Source: JAXLXE01 sp046328115
GTDB lineage: Bacteria; Chloroflexota; UBA6077; JACCZL01
Reading direction: 5' to 3'
DNA: 64,000 nucleotides
Assembly (NCBI GenBank): GCA_046328115.1
Contig: JAXLXE010000005.1
Location: 124,001-188,000 of the forward strand
The notes beneath the pieces were generated by a model, which was given only the letters and a program-made list of their open reading frames with translations, did no database searches and was not told the origin of the DNA. How positions within the stretch are numbered: position 1 is the first letter of the stretch; each line of letters begins with the position of its first letter. Both the position numbers and the translations under genes were made by a program. Below are positions 41,400 to 52,100 of the stretch, piece by piece.

Positions 41400-44273
41400 A
41401 TGCAGCCACTCGGGGTGTTGATCGGCCGTGCCGAGGACCACGCCGCGCTGGACCGAACTATCCAGGCGGTTCACGGCGGTCGCGGCGGGCTGCTGCTCGT
41501 GACGGGAGAGGCCGGCGTGGGCAAGTCTGCCCTCGTCCATTCGGCGGTGGCCGCTAGCGATCTGTTGCCGCTCGTGGGCCAGGCGAACCACACCAGCGTC
41601 GAGCCCTACGGGCCAATCATCGCGGTGCTCCGCGACGTCGCTCGCCGCTGGCCCACCCTGCTCCGCGAGCCCGGACCGTTCGCCAACCAGCTCCACATGC
41701 TGCTTCCGGAGCTGGGATCGCCGCCGGAGTCCAGCGATCAGCCGCGGCTGTTCCAGGCCGTCCGCTGGAGCCTGGAGCGGATCGCCGCGCACCAGCCCGC
41801 GATCGTCCTGCTCGATGATCTGCATTGGGCAGACGAGGCCACGATCGATCTGCTCAGCGCGGCATCCCAGTGGCTGGAGCGGGTCCCCCTGCTCATTATC
41901 GGCATCTACGGCAGTGACGAGCTCTCGCGTGATCACCCGTTGCGCCGACTGCGGCTGGACCTGCGGCGCGCCGGTCGGGCCCGTGAGTTGACGGTTGAGC
42001 CGCTTGACGCGGATGGCACAGCCGCGCTCGCCGCCCGTGTGCTCGGGGCTCCGCTGAGCGCGCCGTTGCGGGCGATTCTGCATGACCGGACCCAGGGACT
42101 ACCGTTCTTCGTCGAGGAGCTGGCCGCCGCGCTGGCCTCCAGCGGCCGGTTACAGCCGAGCGCGGATGGGCTGGGCCTGGATCAGGCGGCCGCGCTGCCC
42201 GTCCCCGAGAGTGTCCGAGACGCCGTCCGCCTCCGCGCTCACGGGCTCGGTGACGAGGGCCGCGCCGCGCTGCAGGCTGCCGCCGTCGTCGGCCCGCGGT
42301 TCGATCTGGATCTGGTTGTCGAGCTCGCCGGAGGTGATCGGGGGATCGACGAGCTGCTGGACACGAACATCGTGGCCGAAGTCGGCACGGGCGTCGGACG
42401 ATTCCGCCACGCGTTGGTGCGCGAGACGGTGTATGGTGACATCCCGTGGGCCCGGCGCCGCGCACTCCATCGAGCCGTCGCTGAGCGCCTGGAGTCGCGC
42501 GGGGCCCCGCCCGGTCCGATTGCCGAGCATTGGAGCGCGGCCAACCAGCCGGAGCGCGCGCGGCGTGCGCTGGTTGCGGCCGCGGAGGCGTTCTGCGCCC
42601 TCCACGCGTACCGTGACGCCGAGAGGGCGGCCAGTCGCGCCCTGGCCCTCTGGGCGGACGATACCGCGCCCGAACGACTCGAGCTACTCGAACGTCTGGG
42701 CCAGTGCGCCGAGCTGTCCGGCGGACTCGCCGAGGCGGCGCGCGCCTGGCGGGACGCGGCGGAGGGTTGGCGGAATGCTGGCCAGGTGCATCGCGCCGCG
42801 ACGATTGAGCGCCGCCTGGCAACCGTCTACGAGATGCAGGGTGCCTGGGAGCAGTCGCTCGCGGCGCGGTTGTCAGCCGCTGAAGGATTTGCAGCCACCG
42901 GCTTGCCCGGCGACGCCGCTGCCGAGCGGATGGCGGTGGCCGGCCACCTTCGATCCGCCGCGAGTTTCACCGCGGCCCTGGGGCTGCTGGAGACCGTCCA
43001 CGCAGAGGCGGATCTGGCCGATCGCCCTGACCTACGCGTCCGCGCGATGGGGCTCGAGGGGAATGTCCGCGCCAGGATGGGGGAGTACGAAGTTGGGCTG
43101 GCGCTCGTCCGCGATGCGTTGGCACGCGCCCTAGACCGCAATCTGATCGGACCTGCGGCAGAGGTCTACCAGCGCCTTGGCGATACGCTCGAACACGCTA
43201 GCAAGTACGCCGAAGCCCGCGACGCGTACGACACGGCCAGCGACTTCTGCCGAACGCGTGAACAGTCCGCTGTATCCCAGCTCTGCCTGGCCTGCATGAC
43301 GTACGTGCTGCGCCAGATGGGCGAGTGGGATCGCGCGGTTCAGGTCTGCCGCGATATCCTCGGCACAGCCGGCATCGCCCCTCACGCCGCTGCCGCTGCC
43401 GCGGGCATGTTGGGGGCAGTGCTGGCCTGCCGCGGCGACTCCGCCCAGGCGCGGCCGCTGCTGCTCCAGTCTGCCACCCAGGCCCGCTTGATCGAGCTTG
43501 CGTCGATGGAGATCCTCAACTCCTGGAGCTTTGCCCTGATCGAACAACTGGAGGGCAACACCGTTGCGGCCTCGGAGCACTGCCGGGCGTTGCTCAGCCG
43601 CTGGGAGCGCACGGAGGAGCGCCACTATTCCATCTCGCCGCTGCGCTGGTCCGCCACGTTCTTCGCCACCAACGGCGCCGGCGGGGAGGCCCGCGCGTGC
43701 GCAAGCGCGCTCTCGCGCATTGCGTCCGAGACGGGCAACGCGGAATCGCTCGCGGCGCTGGCCCACGCACTCGGCGAGACGCTCCTGTTAGAGGAAGACG
43801 GCGCCGAGGCCGCGCGCCAGTTCGAGCAGGCGCTCGCGCTGCTCCGCGACGTGCCGCTGCCGTTCGACGCCGCCCAGACCCATCTGCGGGCCGGCGTCGC
43901 GTTGACCACGGTCGGCCAGCGTGAGTCAGCCCTGGTGCACCTGAACGACGGCTACCGGATCGCTCGGCGGCTTGGCGCACGCCCCTTAGCCGCTGAGGCC
44001 GCCAGACTGCTCGCGGCGTTGGGAGAGCCGCCCGACCGCCGCGCCGGGCAGCGCGCGGGCAGGTCCGCCGAACACGGGGGACTGTCACGCCGCGAGCTCG
44101 AAGTGCTGCGCCACGTGGCGTTGGGGCGCACCGACCGCGAGATCGCGGGGCTCCTGTTCTTGAGCCCGCGCACCGTTGAAATGCACGTCGGCAACTGCCT
44201 GGCTAAGCTGGGCTGCCGTACGCGGGCGGAGGCCATCCGCCGCGCGGCGGAGCTCGCCATCCTGGCGGACTGA
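41400..44273 (+). CDS. LuxR-family regulator with N-terminal AAA ATPase and TPR-like region (LAL type)
   Basis: The 957-residue protein has an AAA_16-type ATPase with Walker A TGEAGVGKSAL (residues 35-45) and Walker B AIVLLDDLHWADE (about 134-146), a long helical, TPR-like middle (about 420-880), and a C-terminal LuxR helix-turn-helix (LSRRELEVLRHVALGRTDREIAGLLFLSPRTVEMHVGNCLAKLG, key residues noted). This is the MalT/LAL architecture, in which a ligand and ATP control DNA binding. The target is unknown; the divergent fabF is an obvious candidate. No Shine-Dalgarno is present and a TATACT element abuts the start, so the mRNA is probably leaderless. Confidence 0.93.
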   Translation: MQPLGVLIGRAEDHAALDRTIQAVHGGRGGLLLVTGEAGVGKSALVHSAVAASDLLPLVGQANHTSVEPYGPIIAVLRDVARRWPTLLREPGPFANQLHMLLPELGSPPESSDQPRLFQAVRWSLERIAAHQPAIVLLDDLHWADEATIDLLSAASQWLERVPLLIIGIYGSDELSRDHPLRRLRLDLRRAGRARELTVEPLDADGTAALAARVLGAPLSAPLRAILHDRTQGLPFFVEELAAALASSGRLQPSADGLGLDQAAALPVPESVRDAVRLRAHGLGDEGRAALQAAAVVGPRFDLDLVVELAGGDRGIDELLDTNIVAEVGTGVGRFRHALVRETVYGDIPWARRRALHRAVAERLESRGAPPGPIAEHWSAANQPERARRALVAAAEAFCALHAYRDAERAASRALALWADDTAPERLELLERLGQCAELSGGLAEAARAWRDAAEGWRNAGQVHRAATIERRLATVYEMQGAWEQSLAARLSAAEGFAATGLPGDAAAERMAVAGHLRSAASFTAALGLLETVHAEADLADRPDLRVRAMGLEGNVRARMGEYEVGLALVRDALARALDRNLIGPAAEVYQRLGDTLEHASKYAEARDAYDTASDFCRTREQSAVSQLCLACMTYVLRQMGEWDRAVQVCRDILGTAGIAPHAAAAAAGMLGAVLACRGDSAQARPLLLQSATQARLIELASMEILNSWSFALIEQLEGNTVAASEHCRALLSRWERTEERHYSISPLRWSATFFATNGAGGEARACASALSRIASETGNAESLAALAHALGETLLLEEDGAEAARQFEQALALLRDVPLPFDAAQTHLRAGVALTTVGQRESALVHLNDGYRIARRLGARPLAAEAARLLAALGEPPDRRAGQRAGRSAEHGGLSRRELEVLRHVALGRTDREIAGLLFLSPRTVEMHVGNCLAKLGCRTRAEAIRRAAELAILAD

Positions 44274-44528
44274 GTCCGCGGACTACCGTACCGTACCGCG
44301 CGCAAAAACTCCTGGAGCTGAGGACGGCACGCGTCGCCGCTCGCGGGGCTCACGGCCACCGCGCGTCCCCGGCAGTCTCGAGTACGGTATCGCTGGGCAG
44401 GCGAAATACCCGTAGATCTCTGCCAGAAATACCGTGGATTCCCGCATGTTCGCGTCTCGCCACCACCCTAATCTTCCAGTGGAAGCAGACACCAGCCGCT
44501 TCCCCGACACGCTCTTGGAGGAGACACG

Positions 44529-44927
44529 ATGGCATCGATGACAATGGCGACGACGACCGTGGCGCAGATGGTGGCCGAGGCGAAGCAGCGCGTGATGGGT
44601 CTCACCGCGAACGAAGTGGCGGCGGAGCTCCGGGACATTCGCACCATCCTGGTGGACCTGCGCGAGCCGGAGGAGCGCTCGCAGACCGGCGTGATCCCCG
44701 GCGCGATCCACGCGCCACGCGGCATGCTCGAGTTCTGGGCTGATCCGTCCAGCCCCTACCACCGCCCCGAGCTGCAGCCGGAGCGGCGGGTGATCCTTTA
44801 CTGCGCATCGGGTGGACGTTCCGCGCTGGCCGCGGATGCCCTGTCCCGCCTCGGCTATACCAACCTGGCCCACCTTGAGGGCGGGATCAAGGCCTGGCGC
44901 GAGGCCGGCGGGACGATCCAGGTCTAG
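44529..44927 (+). CDS. Rhodanese-like sulfurtransferase
   Basis: The 132-residue single-domain protein has the rhodanese fold: TANEVAAELRDIRTILVDLREPEER, GVIPGAIHAPRG and the active-site loop YCASGGRSALA with Cys92, which carries persulfide. It may serve sulfur transfer or detoxification. The start is well supported by GGAGGAG. It is followed by a perfect hairpin. It stands alone between the LuxR-type and Rpn-type genes. Confidence 0.95.
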   Translation: MASMTMATTTVAQMVAEAKQRVMGLTANEVAAELRDIRTILVDLREPEERSQTGVIPGAIHAPRGMLEFWADPSSPYHRPELQPERRVILYCASGGRSALAADALSRLGYTNLAHLEGGIKAWREAGGTIQV

Positions 44928-44937
44928 CCACTTCGGT

Positions 44938-44966
44938 TGACTCGGGCCGCACGGCGGCCCGAGTCA
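44938..44966 (+). terminator. 13-bp perfect hairpin after the rhodanese gene
   Basis: TGACTCGGGCCGC and GCGGCCCGAGTCA flank a three-base loop, 10 bases past the stop. No U tract follows. Confidence 0.7.
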
Positions 44967-45050
44967 CGACCCAACACGGTCGGTTGGCCAGTGGCACGCG
45001 GCGGACCGGCCAAGGATTGCCGGAGCCAGCCAGGCCGTCCCCCGTCGTGG

Positions 45051-45056
45051 CATAGT
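45051..45056 (+). promoter_or_regulatory. Candidate leaderless -10 element of the Rpn-type nuclease
   Basis: CATAGT is followed by six bases and the GTG at 45063. There is no Shine-Dalgarno. Confidence 0.4.
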
Positions 45057-45062
45057 GCGCCC

Positions 45063-46016
45063 GTGGCACAACGGTACGATTCCACGACCAAACGTCTTAT
45101 CGACGCGAATCCGCGGGCATGGCTCGAGTATCTCGGGCTACCCGTGACCAGTCCGCTGACGGTGCTGGACTCAGATCTGTCAACGGTTCGGCTCGTAGCG
45201 GACAAAGTCATCAGGATTGAGGACGATCCGCCGGTACTGGTCCAACTCGAGCTTCAGGCGAGCTATGACGCGTCGTTGCCCAGGCGACTGTTCTTGTACG
45301 CCGCCGGGTTGCTGGGAAGAGCGTCCGACGAGCGGGTGGACGTGGTAAGTGTGGCGCTCCTGTTGACGCCCCGAGCGGATGGGCCGCGGATGACCGGGCT
45401 GTTCGACCGGTCAACGTCGATGACCGGCCCGTATCTGTCGTTCCGTTCGATGATTGTGCGCGCCTGGGAGCAACCGGTCGAGCCGATCCTGCAGGGAGAC
45501 CTGGCCACGCTGCCGCTGGCTCCACTGGCGCGCGTAGAGACATCGGACCTTCCGGTGCTGCTGGCGACGCTGGCGCGGCGGTACGAGTCTGTCTCCGCGG
45601 ATCGGGCGAACGAGCTCTGGGCGGAGACTGTTATCCTGATGGGGGCACGTTATCCATCCGCCGTGATTGCGTCCGCGCTTGAGGGAATTGGCATGCTAGA
45701 CAAGATTGCCCGCGAGTCGTCCATCGTCCAGCAATGGCTCGACGAGGGCCGCAGCGAGGGCCTGAGCATCGGACGGCGACAAGGGCGACAAGAAGGACGA
45801 CAAGAGGGACGACAGGAAGGACGGCAAGAAGGACGGCAGCAAGGGCGTATCGAGGAAGCGACCAGCCTGCTGCTGCGCCTGGGCTCGCGGCGATGGGGGC
45901 CACCTGACGCGCACGCGCGCCGGCAGATCGAAGGACTGACCGATCTGTCACGGATCGAGCATCTGACCGATCGGGTGCTAGATGCCATCTCCTGGGAGGA
46001 CCTGCTCCGGCCATAA
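45063..46016 (+). CDS. Rpn/YhgA-like PD-(D/E)XK nuclease-family protein with GRQEG repeats
   Basis: The 317-residue protein starts MAQRYDSTTKRLIDANPRAWLEYLG. It has the restriction-endonuclease-like core: IRIEDDPPVLVQLELQASYD, with the E-x-Q strand, then RRLFLYAAGLL. This is typical of Rpn recombination-promoting nucleases and related transposase-like proteins. The C-terminal part carries a run of four-residue repeats (QGRQEGRQEGRQEG...), likely a coiled or extended helix. Such repeats are common in these families and expand easily. The role may be in DNA recombination or phage conflict. The upstream extension of the frame to 44937 overlaps the rhodanese hairpin and is rejected. Confidence 0.85.
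   Translation: MAQRYDSTTKRLIDANPRAWLEYLGLPVTSPLTVLDSDLSTVRLVADKVIRIEDDPPVLVQLELQASYDASLPRRLFLYAAGLLGRASDERVDVVSVALLLTPRADGPRMTGLFDRSTSMTGPYLSFRSMIVRAWEQPVEPILQGDLATLPLAPLARVETSDLPVLLATLARRYESVSADRANELWAETVILMGARYPSAVIASALEGIGMLDKIARESSIVQQWLDEGRSEGLSIGRRQGRQEGRQEGRQEGRQEGRQQGRIEEATSLLLRLGSRRWGPPDAHARRQIEGLTDLSRIEHLTDRVLDAISWEDLLRP
45779..45848. repeat. 12-bp tandem repeat encoding GRQE
   Basis: About five imperfect copies of CAAGAAGGACGA lie in the Rpn-type gene. Unit gain or loss would keep the frame, giving length variants of the C-terminal helix. Confidence 0.85.
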
Positions 46017-46115
46017 CCCAGTCCAACCTGGCGGCTCCAGCCCCGCCCGTGCGTCGTCGCGACGAGTTATGTTACTGTGTCGCGGTAACCGGCCTCTGCA
46101 GCCGGTTGGGGTGGG

Positions 46116-49100
46116 GTGGGGTTCTTGGCGTCAGCCGTACTGGCAGGGCTGGTCCGCCTGTGGAGCCTGGTGGTGCTCCTGGGCATAGCCATGTTCATCG
46201 CCACCGACGGCGGATTGGCGCGACCCGGCTACAGCAAGGAGTTCGATCTCGACGGCACCGTCGACTGCGCCGGCGGCGCCGGCCCCTGCATCGTCGGCGG
46301 GCGGATATTCGTCTGGACCGACGACATCGACGGCCGACCCCAGCGCGTCGAGATCGACATCTCCGGCCTTCGGGGCCTGGCCTCAGAGATCGAGCACGAT
46401 CTCTACGTGACACTCTCTGTCGAGGACCTGGGCGACGGGAAGTTCCGGGCGACCGGCGTGCTGGACACGCGGAAGCCGGACGGCACCACCAACCAGGGCG
46501 TCCCGAGAGAGAAGAAGGACAAGGACACCGACAACAACCCGGCCCCCACGGCCACGCCGACCAGCACCCCGACGAACACCCCCGTGCCCACCAACACGCT
46601 GCTGCCAGGCCAGCCCACCCCCACCAATACCCTGCTGCCAGGCCAACCCACGCTTACCCCCACCGCCACCACCACGCCCCAGGGCGGTCCCGCTGTCGCT
46701 ACACCCACCGCCACGGCCACACCGGGCGGTCCCACCCTCACGCCAACGGCAACCGTCACACCGGCTGGCCCAACCGCCACATTCACGTCCACCCCAACAC
46801 CCGCGCCGCCGGGTCCCACCGCAACCTTCACCGCCACGCCGACGCTCACCGCTACTCCCACGCCGACCTCCGCCATCCCCGCCGCGGTCAACGACCCGTT
46901 CTCCACGCTTGTCGGCGTCACGCTCACGGTGCCGGCCGGGGTGGGACCACCGGCTGGGCTGCTGGTGAACGACTCGCTGGGCGCGCCGGCCGCCACCGTC
47001 ACGTTCTTCGGCGGCGGCTCCCTGGGCGGCTCCGTCACGACCAACGCGGCCGGCGCCGCGGTCGCCCTGGCCGGCGGCACGCTGCAGGTCAACGCCAACG
47101 GCAGCCTCAGCCTGACCACACCGTCGGTGAATGGCTCGTACACCTTCCAGTACCGGCTGGCCAACGCGGCCGGCTTCTCCGATGCCACCATCACCATCGT
47201 CGTCGGCCAGGCGCCCGGCGGGGTCACCGATGGCGGCTACGTGGCGCTGGTGGGCTCTACCCTCACCGTCGCGTCCGGGTCTGGCCCGCCGCCCGGCCTG
47301 CTCACGAACGACACGCTGGGGTTCCCGGCCGCCACCATCACCCTGTTCGGCGCGGCCACGCCCAACACGGCCGCTGGGACTGGTCTGGCGTTCGCCGGCG
47401 GCACGCTGACGGTCAACGCCAACGGCAGCTTCAGCCTGGCCAATCCGACGGTGACCGGCAGCCAGTCGTTCGTGTATCGGCTGGCCAACGCCGTGGGGAC
47501 CTCGGACGTGACGGTGAGCGTGGACGTGCGGCAGGCGCCGACCGCGGTGGCCGATAGTTACTCGACGACCAACGGCGTCACGCTCACGGTGCCGGCCGGG
47601 ACGGGACCACCGCCCGGCCTGCTGGTGAACGACACGCGCGGTGCACCGCTGGCCACGGTCGCCTCGTTCGGCGGCGGCTCGCTGGCTGGCACGGCCGCGA
47701 GCAACGCGGCCGGCACGTCGGTCGCCCTGGCCGGTGGCACGCTCACCGTCGACGCCCTCGGCAGCCTCACCCTGACCACGCCCAGCGTGAACGGGACGTA
47801 CACGTTCCAGTACCGCCTCTCCAACGCGGCCGGCTTCTCTGACGCCACCGTCACCATCGTCGTCGGCCAGGCGCCCGGCGGGGTCACCGATGGCGGCTAC
47901 GTGGCCCTGGTGGGGTCGACGCTGACGGTGCCCGTGGGAGCCGGACCACCGGCCGATCTGCTGAATAACGACACGCTGGGGTTCCCGTCCGCCACCATCA
48001 CGCTGTTCGGTGCCACCACGCCAAACACGGCCGCTGGGACTGGGCTGGCGTTCGCCGGCGGCACGCTCACCGTCAACGCCAACGGCAGTTTCAGCCTGGC
48101 CAACCCCACGGTGACCGGCGCCCAGTCGTTCGTCTACCGCCTGGCCAACTCCGTGGGGACCTCGGACGTCGCAGTCAACATCGACGTGCGGCAGGCGCCC
48201 GTCGCCGTCGCCGACGGGCCCTATGCGGCCACCGCCGGCTCCACCCTTACCGTGCCTGCCGTGACGGGATTGCTCGGCAATGACACGCTCGGCGCGCCCT
48301 CCGCCACCGTCACGTTCTTCGGCGGCGGCTCGCTCGGCGGCGCGGTCACCGATCACGCCTTCGGCACCGCGGCCACCTTCGGCACTGGCGGCTCCCTCAC
48401 CGTCGACGCCGACGGCTCCTTCACCTTCACCCCAGCCTCCGGCTTGACCGGGACTTTCACCTTCCAGTACCGCCTCGCCAACGCCGCCGGCTTCTCCGAT
48501 GCCACGGTCACCATCACCGTCGGCCAGGCACCGTCCGCCGTCACCGACGGTGGCTACGCCGTCCCAATCGGCTCCACCCTCACCGTCACGTCGGGCTTTG
48601 GCCCGCCACCAGGCTTGCTCATCAACGACACGTTGGGCTTCCCCGCGGCCCCGATCACGCTGTTCGGTGCGGCCACGCCCACTACCACGGCGGGAACTGG
48701 TCTGGCGTTCGCGGGCGGCACGTTGACGGTCAATGCCGACGGCAGCTTCTCCCTGGCGAACCCCACGGTGACCGGCTCCCAGACGTTCGTCTACCGGCTG
48801 GCCAACTCCGTCGGATCCTCTGACGCCACGGTCTCCATCGAGGTCCGCCAGGCGCCGGCGGCCGTGGCCGATGGACCGTACAACGTCAACGCGGGGGCCA
48901 CCCTCACCGTCCCCGCCGGAGCGGGGCCGCCGGCCGGGTTGCGGAATAACGACACGCTGGGCTTCCCGGTCGCCACGGTAGCCTCCTACGGCGGTGGGTC
49001 CCTGGGCAGCGCCGTGACCGACCACGCGGCCGGCGACACCGCCCCGCTGGCCGGCGGCACGCTGAAGGTCAACGCTGACGGCAGCTTCACGCTGACCACG

Positions 49101-52100
49101 CCGACCACGACGGGCGCGTACACATTTCAGTACCGGCTGACAAACTCGGCTGGCAGCTCGGACGCGACGATCACGATCAACGTGAACGGCCCACCGGGTG
49201 CCGTCAACGATCCCTCGGGCGGAATCCCATCGAACAGCACGCCGCCGTCAGGCGCCAACCCCAATCCTTACCACATCTCCCTCAACACCACCCTGACCGT
49301 CCCGGCCGGCGCGGGACCACCGCCCGGCCTGCTCGTTAACGACTCGCTCGGCTTCCCGGCCGCCACGCTCACGTCGTTCGGCGCCGGCTCGCTCGGCGGC
49401 GCGGTCACCGATCACGCCTTCGGCACCACGGCCACCTTCGGCACGGGCGGCTCCCTCGCCGTCAACGCCGACGGCTCGTTCACATTCACCCCCTCCAACA
49501 ACTTCACCGGCCTTTTCCTATTCCAGTACCGGATCGCCAACACTGGCGGCTCCGCCGTCGGCACGGTCTCGATCGCCGTAGGGTTCCGGCCGGTGGCGAC
49601 GAATGACTCAGCGACGGCGACCGGCAACGTCAAGCTCGACACCGCGTTGATGACGACGCCGCTGTCGGTCTTGACCAATGACGTGGGAGATCAACTCACG
49701 TTGTCGCTCACCGGCCCCAGCAGCGCCAACGGCGGCGAGGTGACCATGACCACGTCGGGCTTGGGGGCTGGCCGGTTCACGTTCAATCCCAAGGTCGGCC
49801 TCACCGGCGCCGACTCCTTCACGTATTCCATCTCCAACGGCTTCGGCCCCTCTACTGGCACGGTCACGGTGACCGTCTCCAACATCCTGTGGTTCGTGAA
49901 CAACAACCCCGGCGCCTGTTCAGCGTCGTGCGACGGCCGGTTCACCAACCCGTTCACGAGCCTCGCCAGTTTCGGTACCGCCAATGGCACCGCGAACGGT
50001 CCGGCCGGAAACGAGACGATCTTCGTGTACGAGACTGAGAGCACGACCCCGTACACCGGGCCCGCCACGCTGCTGCCTGGCCAGAAGCTGGTGGGGCAGG
50101 ACGCGAGCTCCTCGCTGGAGACCATCGCTGGCTTCACGGTGGCCAATGGCAGCCCGGCCATGCCGGCGATGGACAGCGCCAACGCGAGGAAGACCACCAT
50201 CACGTCCAGCGGCAACGGCGTCGTCCTCAACAACGCCAACGGCTCCAACTCCCTGCGCGGTCTCACCCTGGGTACGGCCACCGGCGACGCGCTGAACGGA
50301 GGGAGCTTTGGCACGCTGACGCTGGCTAACGGGACCACCGAGGCGGCCGACGTCACCATCACCACGACCGGCCGCGCGGTGAACCTCGCCACCGGCTCGG
50401 TCAACGGCGCACTCGCCAGCACGACCAGTTCGGGCGGCACCAACAACGTAACGCTCACCACCATCGGCGGCACGTTCAACCTCGGCAGCGGCGCGCTCTC
50501 CGGCAGCGCAGCCGGTGCCGCCAATCACGCCTTCGCGCTCAGCGGCGGCGGGGGCGCGGTCTCCTACGGCGGCACCATCGCCAAGACCACCACGGGAGAC
50601 GTGGTCAACGTGACCGCCAAGACCAGCGGCTCGCTCACCCTCAGCGGCAACCTGACCTGCAACACATCCTGCACGGGGGTGGACATCTCGAGCAACAGCG
50701 GCGGCACCATGACGCTGAGCGGGTCAACCAAGACGATCAACACGGGCGGGAACGTGGCGGTGAACCTGACGAGCAACACCGGCGCGACGATCACCTTCAG
50801 CAACGGCGGGCTGGACGTCGACACGACCTCCGCGACCGGCTTCAACGCAACCGGCGGCGGCACCGTCAACGTGACGACGGGCACGAACCCGAACACGATC
50901 AACAGCACGACCGGCACCGCGCTGAACGTCGCCAGCACGACCATCGGCTCCAGCGGTCTCACCTTCCGCGGCATCAGCAGCAACGGCGCCGGGAGCGGCA
51001 TCGTGCTCAGCAGCACCGGTTCCAGCGGCGGCCTCACGGTTACCGGCGACGGCGGCGCCACCAGCAACGGCTCCGGCGGCACCATCACCGCCTCCACTGG
51101 GGCCGGCGTCAGCCTCTCCAGCACCTCCTCCGTTTCGCTCGGCTACATGAACATCCAGAACAGCGCTGATGACGGCGTCTCCGGCTCCAGCGTGGCCGGC
51201 TTCTCCCTGACCCGTTCAACGGTGTCGAATAACGGCAACGACACCACGGCCGACGAGGGTATCGGTCTCTCGAGCGTCTCCGGCGCCGTCTCGATCACCA
51301 ACAGCACCATCTCCAATAGCCCTCACCACAACATCTCTATCGACAACCTCAGCTCGCCCACCCTCTCCTCGCTGACCATCTCCAACAACTCCATCACGGG
51401 ATCAACCGGCGCCAACGGGGTCTTTATTCAGATACGCGGCACTTCCACGCTCACGTCTGCCACCGTATCGGGGAACACGATCTCCAACAACACCGTGATC
51501 GGTATGCAGGTCATATCTGAAGACTCGGCCACCATCTCTTCCTTCACAGCCTCCGGAAATACCTTCCGTGACACCGGCACCGGCAACAGCCAGGAAATCG
51601 CGATGGACTTCGCCCAAGGCAGTACCTCAACTATGTCGTACGTGGTCGACAGCAACGTCATGACCGGCCACAACGCTCAGGCCTTCAACACGTTTACCGC
51701 GGCAGGAGTCAGCACTGGCGGGAGCCTCACGGGAGTCATCTCCAACAACACAGTCGGCGATCCCGCCACGATCGATTCAGGATCCAAGATCGGCAACGGC
51801 ATGCGCATCAACATCAACGGGCAGGCCAACGCGGTTATCACCGTCTCGAACAACACCATCAACCAGGTCCCCGCGGGGCGCGGGATCGAGGTAATCGGGC
51901 GGAACGGCACCGGCGGACTCAAGGTCAAGGTCGTTGGAAACACCGTCAACGCACCCACGGGAACCGCCGGCACCGCGTGTGGCGCCGGTGTCCTGTGTCC
52001 TCTGGCACCCATTTTCGTGGGGTCCAATGCCGTGACGGTCGCGAACACCGTCTGTTCGGTGGTGGGAGGCACAGCCACGGCAGACCACAACACCGTGTTC

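Noticed and set aside
46383..49025. Minus-strand open frame of 880 codons
   Set aside because: Mirror of the Ig-like repeats, with repetitive Arg/Gly/Asp-rich composition and no plausible start or family.
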